From the NCBI GenBank assembly GCA_020161545.1, contig JAIUNT010000011.1, forward strand, positions 1 through 37,151: a stretch of DNA of 37,151 nucleotides, in the 5' to 3' direction. Below, piece after piece: positions 15,966 through 26,700 of the stretch (positions within the stretch are counted from its first letter, which is position 1; each line of letters begins with the position of its first letter). Position numbers and translations under genes: made by a program. The notes under the pieces were generated by a model. That model worked only from the letters and a program-made list of their open reading frames with translations. It was not told where the DNA came from and did no database searches. Source of the DNA: Pseudomonadota bacterium. GTDB lineage: Bacteria > Pseudomonadota > Alphaproteobacteria > Caedimonadales > UBA1908.

Positions 15966-16988
15966 ATGTTTGATTTCTCGCACATGATTGATTTGCCCCT
16001 GATCTGGGGGCTTTTGATTGCAACGGCTGTGCTCATGTACGTTTTGCTCGACGGTTTTGATTTGGGGGTGGGGATTCTTTTCCCCTTCGCGCCCAGTCAT
16101 CAAGCGCGCAGCACCATGATGAACTCCATTGCCCCCTTTTGGGACGGCAATGAAACCTGGTTAATCCTGGGTGGCGGTGGCCTTTTTGCAGCCTTCCCCT
16201 TGGCCTACGCCATATTAATGCCGGCCTTTTACATGCCCATTATCTTAATGCTTATGGGGCTGATCATGCGCGGCGTTGCCTTTGAATTTCGCTTTAAGTC
16301 CAGTGAGCGCACCCGCCCCGTGTGGGACAATGTGTTTCACTTTGGCTCTCTCATCGCCGCTTTTTGCCAAGGCATTATCCTTGGGTCCTTTGTGGAAGGC
16401 ATCCATGTGGAGGGGCGCAACTTTGCAGGAGGACCCTTCGATTGGGCAACGGGTTTTAGCATGATGGTGGGGATTGCCATGGTCTTTGGTTACGCGCTTT
16501 TGGGGGCAACTTGGATCATCATGAAGATGGAAGGGCAAACCCAGGCCTGGGCCAGGCGTGCGGCCTTTTACGTCCTGATCTTTGTGGGTCTTGCCATGTT
16601 CCTTGTCAGCGTGTGCATGCCCTTTGTTGACGCGCGTATTGAGGCGCTTTGGTTCTCGACCCCCAACTTTTTCTATCTTTTGCCAATTCCTGTGATTACG
16701 GCCATCCTATTTTTCATGCTATGGCGCGATCTTTCTCTCAAACAAGCCGAATACAGACCCTTTATTTTGAGCATACTTCTGTTTATCATGGGATATGTGG
16801 GGTTGGGTGTGAGTTTATTTCCTTGGCTCATCCCCTTTAAGTATACCATTTGGGACGCGGCAGCCTCAGGCCCTGGGCTTTCCCTTTTGCTTGTGGGGGC
16901 GCTTCCCATGTTGCCCATTATTTTAGGGTACACGGCCTATTGTTACTGGGTTTTTAGAGGGAAAGCGAGCCATGAGCATGGATACTAA
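15966..16988 (+). CDS. cydB: Cytochrome bd-type quinol oxidase subunit II
   Basis: The 340-residue polytopic membrane protein pairs with CydA. The N-terminus (LIATAVLMYVLLDGFDLGVG) is the conserved first helix of CydB, followed by PFWDGNETWLILGGGGLFAAF, both strong family signatures. The ATG follows GGAGGGG. It lies 11 bases after cydA, and its last 17 bases overlap a small downstream gene of the CydX/DUF2474 kind. Length is close to that of other CIO-type CydB proteins. No anomalies are seen. Confidence 0.97.
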   Translation: MFDFSHMIDLPLIWGLLIATAVLMYVLLDGFDLGVGILFPFAPSHQARSTMMNSIAPFWDGNETWLILGGGGLFAAFPLAYAILMPAFYMPIILMLMGLIMRGVAFEFRFKSSERTRPVWDNVFHFGSLIAAFCQGIILGSFVEGIHVEGRNFAGGPFDWATGFSMMVGIAMVFGYALLGATWIIMKMEGQTQAWARRAAFYVLIFVGLAMFLVSVCMPFVDARIEALWFSTPNFFYLLPIPVITAILFFMLWRDLSLKQAEYRPFILSILLFIMGYVGLGVSLFPWLIPFKYTIWDAAASGPGLSLLLVGALPMLPIILGYTAYCYWVFRGKASHEHGY

Positions 16989-17124
16989 ATCAACGCGGGC
17001 CTGGCTTGAGGCGCACCCAAAGTGCAAGCAGTGGCTTTGGTTTGTGGGTCTTTGGTGCGGGGGGCTTATGACAATTACTGCCATGGCTTACCCTGTGAAG
17101 TGGCTCATTCACTCCATTGGGTGA
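16972..17124 (+). CDS. CydX/DUF2474-like small oxidase subunit
   Basis: A 50-residue protein begins inside the 3' end of cydB (ATG at 16972; a second ATG two codons later) and ends at 17124. A polar N-terminus of about 18 residues is followed by one hydrophobic helix: QWLWFVGLWCGGLMTITAMA, then [11 protein letters not shown]. Small one-helix proteins at this position (CydX, CydS, DUF2474) stabilise the heme centre of bd oxidases. The call rests on position, size and the Trp-rich single helix. Its stop overlaps the end of the convergent kinase gene by 20 bases. It is short enough to be missed by automatic annotation. Confidence 0.75.
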   Translation: MSMDTKSTRAWLEAHPKCKQWLWFVGLWCGGLMTITAMAYPVKWLIHSIG

Positions 17125-18053
17125 GAAGGTTTTTCAGATCCAAACACATGGTGGAGCGCGTATCAGCGCCCTTGCGTCCCAGCATATCAAGGCACGCCAT
17201 TACGTTGAGGATCTTCGTCGTTTCTTGCCATACCAAAGGGAGCACGTAACCCTTTGAGGTAAGGCCCTCAAGAAAAGCCTCCTGATAAGAGGGATCCACG
17301 CGCTCTGCCTCCCGCAACCAGTTGGCCACATCCCAGAGGCTGCTTCCAGAAAAAGCGAACTCCCAATCAAGGACGGCACTTAAGCGCCACGCATCCCCCT
17401 CCTTCACAACCAGCACATTGGCTGGGTTAAAGTCCCCGTGCACAAGATTTGACGCTGTCTCTAGATTAAGGGGGTGCTCAAGCAACTGCGTGAGCCTCTT
17501 CGTGCAGGTCTCGTCCAAAAGGGAGCACACAAAGGGTTCTCTCAAGATTTTGAGCGCATGCTCTTGGGGGCTAGAGAAGTCTGGGTCCTGAAAGGGTGTG
17601 AGCTTAGCGTCCAGAAAACCAGGAGACGTGAAGGTGAGCTCTCGAAAAGAGGCAAGCACTTCCCCGCACCCACGCACGGCTTTTTGCCAGGTGGGGGCTG
17701 GTTCACTTAAAAGCACGTGGGAGAGGGGAACGCCTTGGCAATAGGGGGCAACGCTATAGCTGATGCTCTCCACATGACCTGTGCGCAAGGGAAGCCCCGT
17801 ATCAAGATGCACCGGCATACGCGCGTGAAGGGCAAGCTCTTTCTCCATGTGAGCTTGCGCGCGCGCCGCAACACGCAGCACCTGAATTGCCCCGTCTTCG
17901 CTCGTGACTTTATAGTGGATATGACGGCTGCCTGCCTCGCCCAGAGGCGCCCAGGATAAAGGGTCCTCACCTGGAAAGGCGTGGGAAAGCAGGGCCCGGA
18001 GCCCTTCCTCGTCCATAAGGGGGGCCGCTTGGCTTTCGTGCTCCCAGCCGTGC

Positions 18054-18064
<11 letters not shown>
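17105..18064 (-). CDS. APH/choline-kinase-fold phosphotransferase
   Basis: The product is 319 residues from the ATG at 18064, which overlaps the acsA stop by 11 bases and indicates coupled translation. The fold is that of the aminoglycoside phosphotransferase family (PF01636): catalytic loop [12 protein letters not shown] (His209, Asp211, Asn216) and the metal-binding LDWEFA (Asp233). The N-lobe shows [18 protein letters not shown]. The family phosphorylates small molecules such as aminoglycosides, choline, homoserine, methylthioribose and MurNAc/GlcNAc (AmgK). Nothing here fixes the substrate. An acetyl-CoA-related context (acsA) does not suggest drug resistance. Its 3' end overlaps the CydX-like gene on the other strand. 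Confidence 0.85.
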
Positions 18065-20021
<1,957 letters not shown>

Positions 20022-20045
20022 GGTTGCCTCCACAAAATGCAATGA

Positions 20046-20063
20046 TACCTTAAGGGTACCTTA
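20046..20063 (-). promoter_or_regulatory. Direct repeat upstream of acsA
   Basis: The 7-base sequence TACCTTA occurs at 20046-20052 and again at 20057-20063 (TAAGGTA on the acsA strand), 11 bases apart, so on the same face of the helix. A TATCAT hexamer overlaps and follows the first copy towards acsA. The pair could bind an activator or repressor of acsA. A chance repeat is possible. Confidence 0.32.
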
Positions 20064-20078
20064 CAGAGCGCTCGTCCT

Positions 20079-20489
20079 TCAAGAACTCTTTGGGAGCGGG
20101 ACCATGTCCAAAAAAGGAATAAGGTCTAAAGAGCTTGAAAAGTGAAGAGCAAAGCTTGTGTGTTCCTGGGTAAACTTTTCGGCTTTTTCAGGGGTCATGT
20201 AAAAAGAGAGCCAGCCAATATTTTGCGCTTTCAGAGCGTTTTCAAGTGTTACGTCGCTTCCCTCTAAGGTGTACGGCATGTTTCCGTTTACATCCACAAG
20301 GTGTGTAAAAGGCAGGAGCACGGCAAAGTCATCACAGGAAAAGTTTTGGTCGACCCGTGATGTTAAAACGACCGCTGAGGGACAGGAGTCCATGCCTTGT
20401 GAGTCCGGCTCCACGGGGCGTGAGGCGTGGATACAGGTGGTGTTAACAATAAGATATGAAAGTGCAATAAAAGTCCAAGAACGTTTCAT
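20079..20489 (-). CDS. Small exported protein, unknown family
   Basis: The product is 136 residues from the ATG at 20489 (AGGT 5 bases upstream). A start further upstream would run into the tRNA gene and is rejected. MKRSWTFIALSYLIVNTTCI and the following HAS give a signal peptide. The mature part has two cysteines (DSCPS, FSCDD) that could form a disulfide in the periplasm. It contains no known domain. The gene begins 27 bases after the 3' end of the tRNA-Glu gene on the same strand with no terminator between, so it is probably cotranscribed with the tRNA. acsA follows 57 bases downstream. Confidence 0.6.
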   Translation of the reverse strand: MKRSWTFIALSYLIVNTTCIHASRPVEPDSQGMDSCPSAVVLTSRVDQNFSCDDFAVLLPFTHLVDVNGNMPYTLEGSDVTLENALKAQNIGWLSFYMTPEKAEKFTQEHTSFALHFSSSLDLIPFLDMVPLPKSS

Positions 20490-20516
20490 GAGTAACCTGA
20501 TTTTATATGAGAAAAA

Positions 20517-20592
20517 TGGCGTCCCCAAGGGGATTCGAACCCCTGTTGCCGCCGTGAGAGGGCGGTGTCCTAGGCCTCTAGACGATGGGGAC
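20517..20592 (-). tRNA. tRNA-Glu (anticodon CUC)
   Basis: This 76-base gene folds as a full cloverleaf: acceptor GTCCCCA with TGGGGAC, anticodon stem CCGCC/GGCGG around the loop CTCTCAC (anticodon CTC), and T-arm GGGGTTCGAATCCCC. The discriminator base is G and the 3' CCA is encoded. It resembles the common bacterial tRNA-Glu(UUC) but with CUC, which reads GAG codons only, so a UUC isoacceptor must exist elsewhere. A promoter lies just upstream. No terminator follows before the next gene. Confidence 0.97.
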
Positions 20593-20606
20593 CTGCGACA
20601 TCTCGG

Positions 20607-20635
20607 AATCTAATGGAGGCACGATTTTTTTGCAA
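20607..20635 (-). promoter_or_regulatory. Promoter of tRNA-Glu
   Basis: On the minus strand TTGCAA (20635-20630) and TAGATT (20612-20607) are separated by 17 bases, four of six matches each. The tRNA 5' end lies 14 bases after the -10, leaving room for a short leader. Confidence 0.5.
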
Positions 20636-20692
20636 GGGAAAAAAGCGTGTGTCATATTTTTTTTCATTTGCCAGTGAACGTTTTTTCAATTT

Positions 20693-20708
20693 TTAAAGTT
20701 TCATTAAC
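20693..20708 (+). promoter_or_regulatory. CtrA-like box upstream of the adhesin
   Basis: TTAA (20693-20696), seven bases, TTAAC (20704-20708) is an exact match to the full CtrA consensus TTAA-N7-TTAAC. It lies 52 bases before the GTG start of the giant autotransporter, in the A/T-rich gap after the tRNA gene. No convincing -35/-10 pair is seen there, which fits an activator-dependent promoter. Confidence 0.5.
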
Positions 20709-20760
20709 TTTTATATGTATCTAATAAGTAAATTTGATTAAAATTGTTTAGACATCTTGC

Positions 20761-23700
20761 GTGAAAATAGAATATATCCTTCTCTCTGCTGCGCTTCTCC
20801 TCCTTACACTTACTGACACGTCATACGCAAACTATGGAAGGGCTGGTACATACAGTACGTGGGCTGCTGGTGTGGGTTATCCAACGGCCGATGTCAACCA
20901 ATATGGTCGCGGTGGTACGCCTAGCGGCACGGCTTCTACTGTGGGTACCACCGCCAGTGCAACAGCGGGCGCCAACGTGACCAACGCAAATGGTGGTAAC
21001 GGCGGTGTTGCCATTACGACCAGCTCGCCCCTGTCAAATTCTGTTACAGTTGTTGGCGGCGGCGGGGGCAGCACCCGAACAGGAAGTGGTTTCGGCGGCG
21101 GCGCCGGCGGTGCTGGAATTATCACAACGGCGACATTAACTAATTCCGGCATTATCGTGGGAGGAGGAGGTGGTGGTGCGGATGGCGCTGGTCCAAGTGG
21201 ATCGCGTGCTGGCGCTGGTGGACGCGGTGTTTCAACAACGGCACCTGTTGTCAATACAGGGACGATCTATGGTGGAGGCGGAGCCGCTTGTCGCAACATA
21301 GCTAGCGCAGCCGACCCAGGGGATGGGGGGGCGGGTATTTACACCACCGCCAATGTGACCAATTCAGGAACCATCAGTGGCGGCGGCGGAGGGTCTCACG
21401 GTACGTGGTGGCAAGGCGCTGGAGGAGCAGGGATCAGTTGCGCTGCTGCTGGTATCTATATCATCAATGGTGGCTCTATCTCCGGGGGGCTAAGTGGTGA
21501 TACCGTTAACTATGATAATGCGATTACCTTTCAAGGGGCAAATAACACACTTGAGCTTCAGGCTGGGTACAGTTTTCCACACGGCAACATCGTCAATGCA
21601 GCCTCATCAGGAAATATGTTGATTTTTGGGGGAGATAGTAATCCTGTCAGTGTGTTTGATGTCTCTGGTCTTGGGACAGTTTTCACAAATTTTAATGGGC
21701 TCAGGAAAAACGGCGCGTCTGTTTGGACGTTTACGCGCAGTGGCGCAACACCTGCCCTTCCCATTGAGGTGAGTTCAGGAACAGCGCGCCTGAATGCAAG
21801 CAATGCACTTGGTTCCGGGGCCCTTACCTTGTCTGGGGGATCGTTGCAAGCTGGTGCGAGTGTCAGTGTTGCTAATGCCCTGACTTTGACAGCAGATCTC
21901 ACCATGGACGCAAATAACTATACCTTTACGGTCACCAATAATGGGGGCGTATTGAATATAGTACTGGGGCGCACCTTAACCCTGCGCGATACAAGCGTTG
22001 CCCATACGGGGACAGTGGCTCTGACTAATGGTTTAACGCTGAATGGCACCCTTAATGTGGGCTCAAATGTATCTGGCGGTGCTATTACCCTTAATGCAGG
22101 CACACGAGTCACTGGAGTGGGGGCTGGTACGGTCAGCAATGCCCTCACCTTTGCCGGTGATATGACTCTGGACTCAGGTGGCTATGCTCTTGGGTTTAGC
22201 AACAATGGTGCATCGACCGTTGTGGCTGGTGCGCGCACATTAACGTTGGCCGATTCTTCTGGAACGGGTACAGGTCAAATTTCATTTACCAATGGTTTGA
22301 CATTGAACGGGACATTACATGTCAGTGGGCAAGTTGCAGGTGGGACTCTTGCTTTTAATGCGGGAGGCCTTCTTCAGTCAAATGCATCAACGTCTGTCTT
22401 GAATACGCTAAGTTTTTCAGGAGCTTCATCTGTTGATAGCAATAGCTATGATCTGACGCTCACAAACAATGGGTTAATAGCTAACTTACCCGCATTGAGC
22501 ACTCTGACTTTGGAGAATAACAACGCTGCCCAAACTGGGGGGATACATTTACCTAATGGTATAGGCGTTGCCGGCACCTTGGTTGTGGGGACCTCGCTCT
22601 CTGGGGGGCTGACTCTGAATACCGGGGGGGTGATTACATCAAATCGTAATGCAGCCATTGATAGTATTCTTACTGTTGCGGGCAATGGCTCCCTAGATGC
22701 ATCAGGCTATCAACTTGATTTCACAAATAACAGCACGCCTCTTTCTGTGCCGGCTACTCGGATCCTAACTGTGGCAGATTCCTCTGTTGGGCAAACAGGA
22801 CAGCTGAGTTTTCCCAACGGTTTTACGCTCAATGGAACATTGCTTGTGAATACGCTGTTTACGGGTGGGGGTATTGCCCTTAATAACGCAGGCATGCTTC
22901 AAGCAGGTTTAAATGCAACCCTCTCAAATGCCATAAGTGTGTCGGGCACGGGTACTGTGGATGCCAATAATTATACATTCTCACTCACAAATAGTGGAGG
23001 GGCAATAAATGTGCCGGCGCTGAGCACCCTGGCGTTGAGAGACACGAGTGTGGCTCGTACAGGGGCTGTGTCCATACCCAATGGATTGAGTGTGTTCGGC
23101 GCGCTCAATGTGGACGGCAATGTGTCAGGTGGCACAGTGGCACTTGAGGCAGGATCAATGGTACAAGGGCTAGGTGATGGCGTCTTGAATAATCCCCTCT
23201 CTCTTGTCGGGGATGCAACCATAGATGCGAGTGGTTACGCCATTGATCTTCTCAATAACGGCGCGTCACTCGTTGTGCCTGCTGCCAGGACGTTATTGGC
23301 GACAGATTCTTCCATGGGCGGGGTAGGGACATTGCACTTCCCCAACGGATTTACCCTGGGCGGCACGCTGGAGGTCGGAACGGATTTTTCAGGTGGCGCC
23401 ATTGCATTTGATACCGCAGGCATCTTGAAAGCAAATAAGAATGCCACCCTGGTGAATGATCTCATTGTGTCTGGAGCAAGTACGATCGACGCCAATAATC
23501 ATGTTTTTAGTCTTTCAAATAACGGCGTCCCGATTAACGTTCCAACATTGAGCAGCTTGGTCTTGCGCGACACAAGCGTTGCGCACACAGGCTCTGTGGC
23601 GCTGCCCAATGGTGCCAATGTATCTGGTTCTTTGGGTGTGGGCGGTGATGTGTCTGGCGGCGCGCTCGCCCTGGGTGCGGGCGCAAGCGCGTATGGTGTT

Positions 23701-26700
23701 GGAGCGGGCACTGTAAACAACACCCTCACATTGTCAGGAAATGCGGCCTTGGACGCCGCAGGTTTTGGCCTTACTTTCACCAACAATGGGGCAACAATCG
23801 CGGTGCCAGCCTCCCAGACTTTAACAGTGAGAGACTCATCAATAGGTCAAACGGGTCAACTGAGTTTTCCAAATGGCATTTCTTTGGATGGAACTTTGGG
23901 TGTGGGAGGCAGTGTAGCTGGCGGCCTTATGGATGTGAGTGATGGGTCACGTATTACGGGCGTTGGAAGCGGGAGTATCAGCAACGCTCTAACCTTAGGG
24001 ACTAATGTGATTTGGGACGCAGCAGGCTACGCTCTTACATTCACAAACAATGGTGCGGCAGTTGCGGTCGCAAATACGCAGACGTTAACAGTACAAGATT
24101 CATCCGTTGCTCAAACAGGTCAGCTGATTTTGCCAAATGGCATCTCTCTGGACGGCACTTTGGGCGTGGGGGGGAATGTTTCTGGTGGTGCTGTGACTCT
24201 TAATGCGGGATCACGTGTGACGGGACAAGGCAGTGGTGCTGTTGACAATACCCTGACGTTGATGGGCGATATCACTGTGGATGCAGCAGGTTACGGCCTA
24301 ACATTCACCAATAATGGCGCAGCGCTCGCAGTGCCTGCTGCCCAGACTTTAACGGCGCTAGATTCATCCGTGGGTCAGACAGGTCAGCTCAATTTTCCAC
24401 ATGGCTTTACTTTGGATGGGACACTGCTTGTGGGTGCTAAGATTCAGGGTGGATCTATTACCTTAAACAATACGGGTGTCCTTAAGGCCGCAAATAATAC
24501 AAATTTGGCCAATTTGTTAAATATTAACACAGGATCTATACTGGACAGTAATGGTTTGAATCTGACGCTTACTAATGGCGGAATGCTCATGAGCGTGGCA
24601 GCCCTAGATACCCTGACACTGGACAATACAAATGCAGCAAAGACAGGCGGTGTGTATTTGCCAAATGGTGTAGATGTCAGCGGAACTCTGATCGCCGGCG
24701 CAAACGTAGCTGGTCCCATAACCCTTAATGCTGGCAGCGCACTCACAACGAACCAAAATGCAACGCTTAATAGTGCGATAACACTTACAGGTGATACAAC
24801 ACTGCATAATGCAGGTCACGTGCTGACTTTTGCTGGAAGTGGCAGTGCGTTGACGGTGCCATCAGCAAGAGCACTTTCTCTCACAGGCGCCGGAACCAGC
24901 ACTTTTACCAACGGTATAGATTTGAGCGGCGTCTTGGATGTGAATACCAGCACAGGGGGCGGTGCCATTAATTTTAGTTCAGGGGGGCAGGTGGTGGCAT
25001 CTGGCAATATAAACGTGGCCAATCCCCTTACCTTTTCAAGTGGCGCTGGAAACATGGATACGGCCGGTCATACCATGACATTGTCAGCTACAGGGCTCAC
25101 GGTTCCTGCGGCTAACACGCTCATACTTCACGATTCCTCCCCTGGAAAAACAGGTCATGTTGTTCTTCCTACCATGAGCATTGGGGGAACACTTTCCACA
25201 GGGTCTGCCATCAGTGGGGGAACTTTGACTTTTAATGGGGGAAGTGCCCTTGTGGCCAATGACGATCCTATTGTGGCTGCACCTATTGTGGCCGCAGGTG
25301 ACATGACTGTTGATAATGGTGGTTTTGACCTGACACTTACGGGCGGTATTTCTGGGTCTGGAAAAATTACCTTCTTGGGTACCGACGTGACTACCCTTGC
25401 CGTTGCAAATCCTGCATGGTCGGGAGGCTCAATCATCGGTGATGGTGTGCATAATACTACAGTTGCCTTGGGCACAAGCACAAGTCTTGGGACGGGAAAT
25501 ATTCTACTTGCAGCGGCGTCAACCCTTGATGGTGCGCCGCGGTTAACAACAAATCAAACCCTCTCGGGTCTGGGCACTGTGACGGGAGTTGTGAATAACA
25601 ATGGCGGTGTTGTCTTACCCGGTACCCAAGCAACACCTTATGGGATTTTGACCATAGGCGGGTATGTAGGCGCAGGAACGATGACTTTTACTATCCAACC
25701 AGCAGCCACACCTGTCATGGGGGGTGACAACAGTGCTATTGATTTGGGGGCTTCTAACTTCAATCCGTCCCAAACCAGTATGTCTATCACCGCTGCAGCT
25801 GGAACTTATGTAGACGGCCTCAAATATGACATTATCAAGACAACAGGCTTGGTAAATGGAAACTTCCTAAATGAGGGGAATCTGCAACGTCTGGGGGCTT
25901 ATCAACCCAGGATCACCTATGGCAGTACTGGAGGCGTTGAGACCATCTCCATCGTGCTTGATCGCATTCAATTACCCCCACAGCCTGGCCAGGGGGGTAA
26001 TTTAGGAGATTACCTGAATGGCCAAAACCCTCCTGTAGGATCACCCATCGGGGAGTTATTGGGGCAGTTGTCTGAGCAAGGTGATCTTGAAGAGCTTTTG
26101 CGCAGTGTTATGGCTGATCCCAATAACAAAGGAGTCTTCACTGCCTCAACTGTACATAATGTGAACATGACCCGTTTATCAGTGTGTCAAGATGGGGCGC
26201 AAGGGCCGCGAGGAGGAGCGATCTCTTTGGCTAGCAAAAGTGTTGCGGCCCGTAAGCAAGCGGCACACAGGGCAAATTTTCTGGATCAAAAGAATGAGAC
26301 GGATGTCCTACGCTCTAGCACCAAGTCTGGTTTTCAATCAGCTGTGCGTGAAGCTATGGCCACTCAAGCGAATGCTGAAAAAGGAGGTGTGTGGAGCCAA
26401 GCTTTTGGTAATTTGTCGTCTCAGGATAATACGTCCGATGTATTAGGCTTTAAAGCACTCACCGGGGGCATGATGGTGGGGGTAGATCTGAAGCTGAACT
26501 GCACGAACTTCATAGGTGTGAGTGGTGGAGTCACAAAGACGCTTATGAAGATGGAGAAAAACCGCGGCACGCATCACATAAACGCTTACTCAATGAGTGT
26601 CTACGGTACATGGTTTAAAGACGGGCTGTATTTGGATTATTCACTCATGACCTCTGTGAATGTATATAAAATGGCCAGGCGCGTGGCTATCGGATCCTAC

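Noticed and set aside
20877..25481. Long minus-strand open frames opposite the adhesin
   Set aside because: They are Pro/Val-rich mirror images of the Gly/Thr-rich repeats, recur with the repeat period, and have no ribosome binding sites.
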